Below, piece by piece: positions 1 through 6,206 of a DNA stretch of 6,577 bases. The stretch lies in contig JAJYJR010000336.1 in the NCBI GenBank assembly GCA_021789355.1, forward strand, positions 1 to 6,577, given 5' to 3'. The translations under genes were made by a program, and so were the position numbers. The DNA is from Chloroflexota bacterium. GTDB lineage: Bacteria > Chloroflexota > Limnocylindria > Limnocylindrales > CSP1-4. The stretch's first letter is position 1. Each line of letters begins with the position of its first letter. The notes beneath the pieces were generated by a model. The model searched no databases and was not told the DNA's origin. It saw only the letters and a list, made by a program, of their open reading frames with translations.

Positions 1-170
1 GGGGTGCCCGGTTCAGCGCCCGGTGCTGTACCGAACGTCCCGCTCGCCACCGCGCCCGCTGGCGTCCCGGGCCTGCGCACCGGTCCCGACCCGGCGGCAG
101 GGAAGCGATGAGGTCACGCGTGCCGCTCCGGCGCGGCCGTGGCCACCGACAGCTCGAGGCGGATGGCGGC

Positions 171-180
171 GGGGGAGGTG
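171..180 (+). promoter_or_regulatory. Ribosome binding site deciding the metallopeptidase start
   Basis: The purine run GGGGGAGGTG contains GGAGG and ends 9 nt before the ATG at 190. It favours that ATG over the in-frame GTG at 139 and ATG at 163. Confidence 0.5.
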
Positions 181-189
181 AGCGGTCCG

Positions 190-627
190 ATGGCGTCGCC
201 GGGGGATAATCGGACGGTGCCCACCGATCCGGATTCGCCCGCCCTGATCGAACCGCCCGGGGGCGGTCCTGCGGACGCGTTCGAGGCGCTCGTCGGGGCT
301 GCGCTCGACGACCTGCCGGGGCCCTTCCGGGACAGGCTCGACACGGTGGCGGTGGTGATCGAGGACGAGCCGACGCCCGGCCAGCTCGCGCAGGTCGGTG
401 CCTCCGGGCTGCTCGGGCTCTACACGGGGGTGCCGCGCACCGCCTACGGAGCGGGCGACGCGGCCGTGCCGAGCAAGATCACCATTTTCCGCGGCCCGCA
501 CCTGCGCCTCTTCCGCGACCCGGACGCGCTGGCCCGGGGCGTCAGCGACACGGTGCGGCACGAAGTGGCCCACCATTTCGGGATCTCGGACGCCCGCCTT
601 GCGGAGCTGGCGCGACCGCGCGGTTGA
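190..627 (+). CDS. Predicted zinc metallopeptidase, minimal zincin family (PF06262 / DUF1025-like)
   Basis: A 145-residue cytoplasmic protein with no signal peptide or membrane segment. The diagnostic motif is HEVAHHFGISD at about residues 124-134. It is the HExxHH...D zinc-binding and catalytic signature, with H124 and H128 as likely zinc ligands and E125 as the general base. Upstream are other hallmarks of the family: an acidic strand VVIEDEP near 56-61, LLGLYTGVPRT near 74-84 and KITIFRGPHLRLFRD near 96-110. Members are usually about 110-140 residues, so the protein is complete. Its substrate is unknown; the family is known mainly from its fold and motif. I chose the ATG at 190 because GGGGGAGGTG at 171-180 is a good ribosome binding site 9 nt upstream. 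An in-frame GTG at 139 and ATG at 163 would add 17 or 9 residues but have poorer sites. The first 25 or so residues are Pro/Gly-rich and not conserved. The family call is firm; the start is moderately sure. Confidence 0.88.
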   Translation: MASPGDNRTVPTDPDSPALIEPPGGGPADAFEALVGAALDDLPGPFRDRLDTVAVVIEDEPTPGQLAQVGASGLLGLYTGVPRTAYGAGDAAVPSKITIFRGPHLRLFRDPDALARGVSDTVRHEVAHHFGISDARLAELARPRG

Positions 628-670
628 TCCAGACGCAAGGCGCGGGCGTGCCGACGGTGGTCGACGCCGG

Positions 671-679
671 TGGGAGAAT
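671..679 (+). promoter_or_regulatory. Possible extended -10 promoter element before the serine protease
   Basis: In the 162-bp gap ahead of the protease, TGGGAGAAT has a TG dinucleotide one base before GAGAAT, which matches TATAAT at four of six positions. It is one of the few AT-leaning spots in the gap. No recognisable -35 box lies 16-18 nt upstream, so this is only a candidate. It would give a leader of roughly 100 nt. Confidence 0.2.
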
Positions 680-789
680 GATGCCGGAGCGCGGGGAGCG
701 TCGACGCGCGGCCCACACCTCGGTCGCCCGGGCCACGCCGAGCTGATGGCGAGACCCACCCGCGGAGCGGCGTCCCGGGGAGTCCGCGC

Positions 790-1554
790 ATGCGACGCAT
801 CGTCATCCTCGGCGTCCTCGTCCTGCTGTTGTCGGGCGTGTCGGCCACGCCCGCCCGCGCGATTACGTTCGGCCAGGTCGACGGCACCGCGCACCCCTGG
901 GTCGGCGCGCTCGTCGTTGAGACATCGCCGGGCGTCAAGGACTGGATCTGTTCGGGCACGCTCATCGCGGCCAGGGTCTTCCTGACCGCGGCGCACTGCC
1001 TTGCCGGGTCGGGCATCCCGGCGCACGACGTGTGGGTGACGTTCGACCCGGCCTTCTCGTCGAGCGGGACGTTCTTCCGGGGCACCTACACCGTCGACCC
1101 GCTGTATGGCACGCGCCCCAGGTCCGACTATCACGACCTCGCCGTCGTCGTGCTGGATGCCGACCCGCTGATCACGCCCGCCTCGCTCCCGCCGGCCGGC
1201 TGGCTCGACCGCCCGGGCGTGCGTGACCAGTCCTTCACGGCGGTCGGCTACGGCGAGGTCCGCGACGACAAGACCGGCGGTCCCCACACCAGCTACTACG
1301 ACGGCGTGCGCCGCTACGTGAGTCAGACCTTCCAGTCACTCAACGGCACCGCGGTCACGTTCTCCATGAACCCCGCCACGGGCAACGGCGGCACCTGCTA
1401 CGGTGACTCGGGCGGCCCGCACTTCGTGGGTGACACGACCATGCTCGTCGCGATCACCATCACCGGCGACATGTACTGCCGCTCGACCGACAAGGACTAC
1501 CGCGTCGACACGCCCGACAGCCTGGCCTTCATCACGTCGTTCATCGCGCGCTGA
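790..1554 (+). CDS. Secreted trypsin-fold serine protease (S1 family)
   Basis: A 254-residue exported endopeptidase. Residues 1-24 form a classical Sec signal peptide: MRR, a Val/Leu-rich core, then TPARA before the predicted cut. The mature chain would begin ITFG..DG, so Ile25 could itself be the activating N-terminus, with no propeptide. The catalytic triad is visible: His69 in LTAAHC, Asp116 in DLAVVVL and Ser207 in GDSGGP. Cys54-Cys70 and Cys203-Cys230 match two standard S1 disulfides. Six residues before Ser207, where trypsin has the specificity Asp189, there is Gly201. This suggests chymotrypsin- or elastase-like rather than Arg/Lys specificity (inference). The length is normal for a single-domain S1 protease; there is no anchor or C-terminal domain. 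The ATG at 790 has GGGGAG at 777-782 seven nt upstream. It probably acts extracellularly in nutrition or protein turnover, and no inhibitor gene is adjacent. Confidence 0.92.
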   Translation: MRRIVILGVLVLLLSGVSATPARAITFGQVDGTAHPWVGALVVETSPGVKDWICSGTLIAARVFLTAAHCLAGSGIPAHDVWVTFDPAFSSSGTFFRGTYTVDPLYGTRPRSDYHDLAVVVLDADPLITPASLPPAGWLDRPGVRDQSFTAVGYGEVRDDKTGGPHTSYYDGVRRYVSQTFQSLNGTAVTFSMNPATGNGGTCYGDSGGPHFVGDTTMLVAITITGDMYCRSTDKDYRVDTPDSLAFITSFIAR

Positions 1555-1573
1555 GTCGCCCGTGCCCACGCGG

Positions 1574-1589
1574 CCTCCCTCCGGGGAGG
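1574..1589 (+). terminator. Hairpin after the serine protease, possible terminator
   Basis: CCTCCC (1574-1579), loop TCCG, GGGAGG (1584-1589) form a perfect 6-bp GC stem with a four-base loop, 19 nt after the protease stop codon. No T-run follows, so it is not a canonical intrinsic terminator. The position suits 3' end formation or a structured leader of the next gene. Confidence 0.35.
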
Positions 1590-1624
1590 ACAATCCCCGT
1601 GGACCTCGACGTCCTCGAGCGCTC

Positions 1625-1637
1625 AGGGACGGTCCCT
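1625..1637. repeat. 13-bp palindrome upstream of the aldo/keto reductase
   Basis: AGGGACGGTCCCT is a near-perfect inverted repeat (six-base arms around one central G) about 60 bp before the reductase start. It overlaps the second copy of a direct repeat TCCCCGTGG(A/G)CC found at 1594-1605 and 1637-1648, 43 bp apart. It could be an operator, but no regulator is encoded nearby. Confidence 0.3.
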
Positions 1638-1686
1638 CCCCGTGGGCCACATCGATCGACGGCCTGTTCCAGGTGCCCGCCACATC

Positions 1687-1691
1687 GGAGG
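1687..1691 (+). promoter_or_regulatory. Ribosome binding site deciding the reductase start
   Basis: GGAGG with a 7-nt gap to the ATG at 1699 is a near-ideal Shine-Dalgarno site. It rules against the longer in-frame GTG start at 1642. Confidence 0.7.
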
Positions 1692-1698
1692 ACCGACC

Positions 1699-2742
1699 AT
1701 GAGCTACCTGCCCGCACCCGGACGCTACGACACGATGGCCTATCGCTTCTGCGGGCGGAGCGGCCTGCGCCTTCCGCTGCTCTCGCTGGGCCTGTGGCAC
1801 AACTTCGGCGACTTCACCCCCCTGGCCACGCAACGCGAGATCGTCTGCACCGCCTTCGATCTCGGCATCACGCACTTCGACCTGGCGAACAACTACGGCC
1901 CGCCGTACGGCAGTGCCGAGCGCAACTTCGGGCGGATCCTGCGCGAGGACCTGGCGGCGCATCGTGACGAGCTGATCGTCTCCAGCAAGGCCGGCTGGGA
2001 CATGTGGCCGGGTCCGTACGGCCAGGGTGGCGGCTCGCGCAAGTACGTGCTGGCCAGCCTCGACCAGAGCCTCCGCCGGGTCGGCGTCGACTACTTCGAC
2101 ATCTTCTACTCCCACCGCTTCGACGTCGACACGCCGCTCGAGGAGACGATCGGGGCGCTCGCCACGGCGGTCCGGCAGGGCAAGGCCCTCTACGTCGGCA
2201 TCTCGTCGTACTCGGCCCGGAAGACCCGCGAGGCCGCCGCGCTGCTCCGTGCCGAGGGCGTGCCCCTGCTGATCCACCAGCCGTCGTACAACCTCCTGAA
2301 CCGATGGGTCGAGCCGGAGCTGCTCGATGCGCTCGAGGAGGTGGGCGCCGGGATGATCGCGTTCACGGCGCTCGCCCAGGGGCTGCTGACCGATAAGTAC
2401 CTCGGCGGCATCCCCGCCGACGCGCGGGTCAACCGTCCCGGGGGCGGATCCTTCGGACGGGAGATGCTGAACGAGGAGAACCTCGCGCGGGTGCGGGCGC
2501 TCAACGCGATCGCGCTGCGGCGCGGCCAGACCCTCGCGCAGATGGCCTACGCGTGGGTGCTGCGCGACCCACGGGTCACCACCACGCTTATCGGCGCGAG
2601 CTCGCCGGCGCAGGTCCGGGAGAACGTCGCGGCCCTCGCCAACCTGGCGTTCTCCCCGGAGGAGCTGGCCGAGATCGACCGGTACGCGGTCGAGGGCGGC
2701 GTCAACCTGTGGGAGAAGCCGAGCACGGATCAGCGCGCCTAG
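1699..2742 (+). CDS. NADPH-dependent aldo/keto reductase, YghZ / Kv-beta-like
   Basis: A 347-residue cytoplasmic oxidoreductase with a TIM-barrel fold that reduces small aldehydes with NADPH. The AKR catalytic tetrad is present: Asp61 and Tyr66 in FDLANNYG, Lys97 in SSKAGW and His139 in YSHRFD. The cofactor segment LIGASSPAQVREN lies at about 297-309, followed by the usual C-terminal helices. The start YRFCGRSGLRLP, followed by SLGLWHNFGD and the PYGSAE and GPYGQGGGSRKY segments, places it in the subgroup of E. coli YghZ (L-glyceraldehyde 3-phosphate reductase, AKR14) and the potassium-channel beta subunits. A role in methylglyoxal or triose aldehyde detoxification is therefore plausible, but the true substrate is not readable. 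Length is normal. The ATG at 1699 is preceded by GGAGG at 1687-1691 with a 7-nt gap; an in-frame GTG at 1642 would add 19 non-conserved residues. The gene stands alone. Confidence 0.93.
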   Translation: MSYLPAPGRYDTMAYRFCGRSGLRLPLLSLGLWHNFGDFTPLATQREIVCTAFDLGITHFDLANNYGPPYGSAERNFGRILREDLAAHRDELIVSSKAGWDMWPGPYGQGGGSRKYVLASLDQSLRRVGVDYFDIFYSHRFDVDTPLEETIGALATAVRQGKALYVGISSYSARKTREAAALLRAEGVPLLIHQPSYNLLNRWVEPELLDALEEVGAGMIAFTALAQGLLTDKYLGGIPADARVNRPGGGSFGREMLNEENLARVRALNAIALRRGQTLAQMAYAWVLRDPRVTTTLIGASSPAQVRENVAALANLAFSPEELAEIDRYAVEGGVNLWEKPSTDQRA

Positions 2743-2964
2743 CGTGCCGGGGGGCGCGCCCACCTGAGCCCCGCGTCGGTCGCCTCGTCGGCGACGCCGT
2801 CGTAGTAGCGGGAGGTGTCGCTGTGCCCGAGGCCGGCGACCTGGGGAAGATGAACCAGATCCAGTGGCCGGTCTTGAGCCCGCTCCGCAACGCTCCGAGC
2901 ACGCGGTCGTACACGTATTCTTGGGCGGCCATGAACCGCTCGAGGTCGTACGGAATCGATCCAT
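2739..2964 (-). pseudogene. Broken DUF1810-family gene (frameshifted, C-terminally truncated)
   Basis: The - strand between the reductase stop and the transporter start encodes the N-terminal half of a DUF1810 protein (small, soluble, uncharacterised, normally about 140 residues). One frame reads DLERFMAAQEYVYDRVL, then TGHWIWFIFP, matching the family's characteristic (S/T)HWMWFIFPQ core. At the G run 2843-2846 (CCCC on the coding strand) homology moves to another frame and continues QVAGLGHSDTSRYYDG. That means one base lost or two gained. The shifted frame stops at 2739, after only about 65 residues, so the C-terminal half is absent. The start is also damaged: the ATG at 2962-2964 is out of frame with DLERF, whose first in-frame ATG (2932) lies inside the domain. 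A single-base error in the homopolymer could explain the frameshift but not the missing half. It abuts the reductase tail-to-tail (4-bp overlap of stops). Confidence 0.65.
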
Positions 2965-2967
2965 TGT

Positions 2968-4524
2968 GTGACGACGAGCAGGGGAGGGCGACCCGTCGGA
3001 ACGGCCGGCGCGGCGTCAGAGGCGACCGCGCCCGGTGACACTGAAGTGGTGACGGCCCGTGCGGGACGCGGGCATGGCGGCGGCACCGACAACCTCTCGG
3101 AGCGCCGCTGGCGCGTGCTCGGCGCGACGGCCATCGGCGCGTTCATCGCGCCGTTCGACGGCAGTGTCGTGGCGATCGCACTGCCCAGGATCGGGCCAGC
3201 CCTCGACCTCAGCTTCGTGGGGGCGCTCTGGGTCCAGCTCAGCTACCTGCTCGTGCTCACCGTCGGGCTCATCCCTGCGGGACGCCTCGCGGACACCTGG
3301 GGCGGCCTGCGCCTGTACCGGATCGGCCTGGTCGTCTTCGCGCTTGCGTCGGCTGCCGCGGGGGCCTCGACATCGACGGCGTGGCTCCTCGCCGCTCGCT
3401 GCATCCAGGGGCTCGGGGCGGCTCTGCTGTCGGCGACATCGACGGCCCTGGTCACCGAGGCCTTCCCCCCGTCGGAACGTGGCAAGGCTCTCGGGCTCAA
3501 CGTCACTGCCGTCTACCTCGGTCTCGCGCTGGGTCCGGTACTGGGCGGGCTCCTCACCGAGCAGGTCGGCTGGCGGTCGATCTTCTACGTCAACGTCCCG
3601 GTGGCGGCTGCAAGCCTCGTGCTCGGCTGGCATCTCACGAGCAACCGCCGCGCGGCGCGTTCCGGCCTGGACCTGCCGGGAGTGGGGCTGCTCGTCGGCG
3701 CGCTGGCGGCCGGCATGGTGGGAATCAGCCTGGCTCCGATCTGGGGCTGGACCGCCGCATCGTCGCTCGCGCTCATTGGTGGCGGCATCGGCGGCGTGAT
3801 CGGGCTCGTTGTCTACGAGTCCAGTCGCTCCGAGCCGTTTCTCGACGTGGGGCTGTTCCGTCGAAGCCGGCTCTTTGCCACGGCCAATCTCGCCGCGCTG
3901 GCCAACTACATCGCGTTCTCGGCCGTGACGGTGCTCACCTCGGTGTTCCTGGAGGTGGTGAGCGGCCGGAGCCCGGAACAGGCCGGGCTCATCCTGGTCG
4001 CCGCGCCGGTGGCCATGGTTGCCCTCTCATGGCTGGCGGGACGGGCCTCGGACGTGGTCGGTTCCCGCTGGCTCGCGAGCGGGGGGATGGCCGTCATCGC
4101 CGTCGGCCTGGTCATGCTCTCGCAGCTTCCGGTGCAGCCGGCCATGCCCCGGCTGGTGGGCGACCTCGTCATCGTCGGGGTGGGCATGGCGGCCTTCAGC
4201 TCTCCCAACACCTCCGCCGTGATGGGATCCGTGCCCCGGGCCCAACTGGGCGTCGCATCGGGCATGCTCGGGACGATGCGCTTTCTCGGCCAGGCCCTGT
4301 CGATCGGGGTGCTCGGAGCCCTGGCCACGTCCCGCCTCGGCGCCGGCGGCCAGGCCGTCCTGCTGACCGGGCGAGCCCAGGGCACGGGCGCGGCGCTGGC
4401 CTACGTGTCCGGCTATCACCTGGCGATGGCGGCCGGAGCAGGCATCGCACTCGTCGGTGCGATCGCCTCCCTCACGCGGCCGGGCCACGGCGAGGCGGTC
4501 GGGCACCCTCTGTCCAAGGCCTGA
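2968..4524 (+). CDS. MFS multidrug efflux transporter, DHA2 family (14 TM helices, EmrB/QacA-like)
   Basis: A 518-residue inner-membrane drug:proton antiporter. After a hydrophilic, Gly-rich 45-residue N-terminus come about 14 hydrophobic helices filling residues 50-503. Family marks are FDGSVVAIALPRIGPAL at about 63-79 (the helix-1 LD.T.V..ALP motif), motif A GRLADTWGG at 105-113, RCIQGLGAALL at 144-154, motif C GLALGPVLGG at 185-194 and WRSIFYVNVP at 202-211, typical of DHA2 exporters. Length matches the 14-helix class. The substrate cannot be read; drugs, dyes or an endogenous metabolite are possible. No TetR or MarR regulator is beside it. The start is uncertain: GTG at 2968 has no good ribosome binding site and lies four bases from the broken DUF1810 gene's 5' end, while in-frame GTGs at 3046 and 3049 would remove 26-27 low-complexity residues without touching the first helix. 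The family assignment is firm. Confidence 0.9.
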   Translation: MTTSRGGRPVGTAGAASEATAPGDTEVVTARAGRGHGGGTDNLSERRWRVLGATAIGAFIAPFDGSVVAIALPRIGPALDLSFVGALWVQLSYLLVLTVGLIPAGRLADTWGGLRLYRIGLVVFALASAAAGASTSTAWLLAARCIQGLGAALLSATSTALVTEAFPPSERGKALGLNVTAVYLGLALGPVLGGLLTEQVGWRSIFYVNVPVAAASLVLGWHLTSNRRAARSGLDLPGVGLLVGALAAGMVGISLAPIWGWTAASSLALIGGGIGGVIGLVVYESSRSEPFLDVGLFRRSRLFATANLAALANYIAFSAVTVLTSVFLEVVSGRSPEQAGLILVAAPVAMVALSWLAGRASDVVGSRWLASGGMAVIAVGLVMLSQLPVQPAMPRLVGDLVIVGVGMAAFSSPNTSAVMGSVPRAQLGVASGMLGTMRFLGQALSIGVLGALATSRLGAGGQAVLLTGRAQGTGAALAYVSGYHLAMAAGAGIALVGAIASLTRPGHGEAVGHPLSKA

Positions 4525-4529
4525 CCCGA

Positions 4530-4550
4530 GGTCCTGACGCTCAGGGGACC
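4530..4550 (+). terminator. Hairpin between convergent genes, possible terminator
   Basis: GGTCCTGA (4530-4537), loop CGC, and TCAGGGGACC (4541-4550) pair in an 8-bp stem with a two-base GG bulge. It starts six nt after the transporter stop and sits before the end of the convergent membrane gene, where a terminator is expected. No T-tract follows on either strand, so the call rests on structure and position. Confidence 0.35.
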
Positions 4551-4577
4551 CGCATGAGGTGGCTGCTCGCTGGTGGC

Positions 4578-5177
4578 TCAGGAGCCCGGCACCACCGGAA
4601 CCCCCGGCGTCGCCCGGGCGTAGGCCGCCAGCGCGAGGAGCGAGCCCGCGATCCCGATGAGGGCGACCGCCACGGTCGAGAGGAGGTACGCCCCGTCAGA
4701 CACAACCCCACCGGGCCCCGGTGCCAGCAGCGCCAGCAGCTCCCCGACGCCCACCACGCGCCCGAGGACCCCGAGCGGGAAGCCCAGCGCGAGCAGCCCC
4801 CAGAAGGCGCGCGGCGCCTCGCCGTCGAGCCAGGCGCTCACCGGCACCCAGACGGCGCAGGCGCCCGCCGCCGTCATCAGCGCGGCGAGGACCAGCCAGG
4901 GCGAGAGCAGGGACAGGTGCGCCGCGGCGGCCGGGAGCCCGAGCCCGACGAGCATGAACCCGAGGTCGAGCGCGACGATCAGCCCGAGGAGCCAGCCGGG
5001 CGTGGGTAGCCCGCCGGCCACCCGAGCGAGGCGCGCCAGCAGCACCAGCGCCGCCGCGACGGCGAACAGCCAGCCGAGGGCCGGGAGCTCGACGCGCGCG
5101 CCCCCTGACGACGGCGTGGCTGCGCCCGACCGCTCGCCTGGGTCGCCGACGGCGGGGATCAAGCCATCCACGTGCAT
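4578..5177 (-). CDS. Hypothetical multi-pass membrane protein (about 5 TM helices)
   Basis: I do not recognise a family. The 199-residue product has a polar, Gly/Ser-rich N-terminus of about 30 residues, then hydrophobic stretches at about 31-50, 61-80, 92-115, 125-151 and 163-187, and a short Pro-rich tail ending PGVPVVPGS. Polar residues inside the membrane region are few (Asp71, Arg140, Glu146) and there is no obvious catalytic or metal motif. The sustained hydrophobic periodicity and coherent stop make it a real gene, not a shadow: opposite-strand frames here are Arg/Pro/Ser-rich. It converges on the MFS transporter 53 bp away and is not in its operon. The ATG at 5177 has no clear ribosome binding site. 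A TTGACG at 5201-5206 (- strand) lies 17 nt before a weak GACTGT. That spacing would fit near-leaderless expression from this ATG or the GTG two codons on (speculative). Confidence 0.7.
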   Translation of the reverse strand: MHVDGLIPAVGDPGERSGAATPSSGGARVELPALGWLFAVAAALVLLARLARVAGGLPTPGWLLGLIVALDLGFMLVGLGLPAAAAHLSLLSPWLVLAALMTAAGACAVWVPVSAWLDGEAPRAFWGLLALGFPLGVLGRVVGVGELLALLAPGPGGVVSDGAYLLSTVAVALIGIAGSLLALAAYARATPGVPVVPGS

Positions 5178-5480
5178 ACAGTCAGCCCGGCTTCGACCGG
5201 CGTCAAGGCTCCGTCCGCCCTCATCGGCTGAGCGCTAGGGGCGGAGGTGAGGGCCGCACCCGCAGCACCACCATCGACCAGCAGGCGAGTGGGGTCGGCG
5301 TCCACCTGCCGATGGCGAACCGAATGTGGCCGAAGGGACCGCGCCGTACCGGCGCAGCGGCGTCGTTGCGGCGCCACAATAGGCGCCGCGGTCGGCGTTA
5401 TCGTCGGCCTGCCGCTCGCCGCTGGCCGGCGAATCGGGCCCGAGCGGTTGCCCGTGACCAGCGCGTGCCAGCCGCTACTC

Positions 5481-5508
5481 ACTTCCGATAAGAGAAGTTA
5501 TGTAACAA
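5481..5508 (+). other. dif: Candidate dif site (XerC/XerD recombination site)
   Basis: The element reads ACTTCCGATAA (5481-5491), a 6-bp centre GAGAAG (5492-5497), then TTATGTAACAA (5498-5508). This is the 11-6-11 layout of a chromosomal dif site. The inner ATAA and TTATGT blocks are the most conserved parts of XerC and XerD arms. From memory, the B. subtilis arms are ACTTCCTAGAA and TTATGTAAACT, giving 9/11 and 8/11 matches; the right arm also matches the E. coli XerD arm TTATGTTAAAT at 8/11. Only 9 of 28 bases are G or C, a sharp AT island in very GC-rich surroundings. At dif, XerC and XerD resolve chromosome dimers under FtsK control at the replication terminus. A plasmid or Xer-using mobile-element site would look alike. 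No xer gene is in the window. The match was made by eye. Confidence 0.6.
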
Positions 5509-5782
5509 CGGGCACGAGATCGGACGGTCGGAGGCCGAGGTCGGCACCGAGCAACGCGCCATCCAGTGTTGCCAGGTGTGCGTGTCGAGCGGCCGCGACG
5601 GCTGCGTATGCGGCGGCGTACACGGTCAGGTTGTGCTTCGCCGCGGGCGTCACGGCGTTCGTGACCTCGGCCTGTGTCAACGCGATCCGCGGGCAAAGGA
5701 AGGCGCTGCCCGGCCGTCCTCAGGCGCTGCCTGCGAACTGTGGAACCAGTGCCGATCCTGCGATCGCGCGCATGCCGCTCAT
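5498..5782 (-). pseudogene. PIN-domain (VapC-like) toxin remnant
   Basis: The - strand frame ending at 5498 encodes AAKHNLTVYAAAYAAVAA, then HLATLDGALLGADLGL and LVPVVT before TAA. This is the C-terminal pattern of VapC-type PIN ribonucleases (A..HGLTVYDAAYLALA...LATLD..L). The conserved Asp of VYDAAY, one of the acidic metal-binding residues, is Ala here; the later TLD Asp remains. Upstream in the same frame an AIAGSALVPQF segment resembles the mid-domain ALVP.LW..EV region. An in-frame TGA (5720-5722) separates the two parts, about 30 residues are missing between them, and no N-terminal xVDAS motif or VapB antitoxin is seen. It therefore cannot make an active toxin. The TAA stop lies within the right arm of the dif-like site. 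Similarity was judged by eye and is good only for the last 55 residues. Confidence 0.5.
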
Positions 5783-6206
5783 GCAGCTCGACATCGGCCT
5801 GTGGATTCGCACACCTACCCGTGCGACGGCCGGGCCCAAGGACGAGCAGCGCTGCTGCCACGGCCTGAGCCCCTCGAGCGCAACGCTGGCGCGGACCTCC
5901 GAGGGCCGCGGCCAGCGGCAGCGTCAGGCATGTCCCCTCCCCCGCCACAGCTCGCCTTGGCACGACCCGTGGCTGCTTCCGGTCAGAGGCTTGGGTCGCC
6001 AACACAGGAACCACAATCAGCGCTATCTCACCACGCACCCAGGCGCGCGCCGCTTCCCGCCATGCGATGCGGTTCACTGCGTCGAGTGCGTCCTTCGCAG
6101 CGCTCGTCGCCGCAGGCTGCGGGGCGTCGGCTCCGGGCGAGACGGCCGGCCACCGGAGCCGCGAGTCACGCCGCGGAGCTGACTGCCGCGAAACCCGCCG
6201 TACGTG

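Larger units (their letters stand above)
5178..6206. other. About 1 kb without an intact gene; degenerate DNA around a dif-like site
   Basis: No reading frame here looks like a functional protein. The long open frames on both strands (for example + strand 5247-6182, - strand 5475-6077) are Arg/Ser/Pro/Cys-rich with no hydrophobic or domain pattern, as chance frames in GC-rich DNA are. Recognisable items are the dif-like site at 5481-5508 and a PIN-domain remnant at 5498-5782. The stretches 5178-5480 and 5783-6206 show nothing I can name: no tRNA cloverleaf, no transposase, no long repeats. The whole stretch is best read as decayed genes plus intergenic DNA. Confidence 0.55.

Noticed and set aside
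1..111. Possible C-terminal tail of an upstream + strand gene (frame 1, ending TGA at 109-111)
   Set aside because: The 36 residues are Pro/Ala/Gly-rich with no recognisable motif, and other frames stay open too; not supportable without upstream sequence.
13..1287. 424-residue open frame on the - strand
   Set aside because: Arg/Gly/Asp-rich with no domain pattern; it overlaps the metallopeptidase and the protease, both of which carry clear catalytic motifs on the + strand. A shadow frame of GC-rich coding DNA.
1336..2964. 542-residue open frame on the - strand under the aldo/keto reductase
   Set aside because: A composition-driven shadow: the + strand encodes a full AKR with its catalytic tetrad. 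Only the piece at 2739-2964 has family meaning (DUF1810 remnant), and mostly in other frames.
3381..5009. 542-residue + strand frame crossing the MFS transporter and the membrane protein
   Set aside because: Arg/Gly/Pro-rich; it spans two convergent genes with strong membrane signatures, so it is a shadow frame.
5221..5480. Possible tRNA or small structured RNA in the GC-rich gap
   Set aside because: No TTCGA-type T-loop, anticodon stem or acceptor pairing could be assembled by eye; local inverted repeats are expected at this GC content.
5481..5499. Inverted repeat ACTTC/GAAGT overlapping the dif candidate, and GTTA-TG-TAAC at 5497-5506, as a separate terminator or operator
   Set aside because: The arms are only 4-5 bp, and both are better explained as parts of the dif-like site.
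5247..6182. 311-residue + strand frame through the gene-poor region
   Set aside because: No hydrophobic or motif pattern, rich in Arg, Ser and Cys, no credible ribosome binding site, and it would run across the dif-like site and the PIN remnant.
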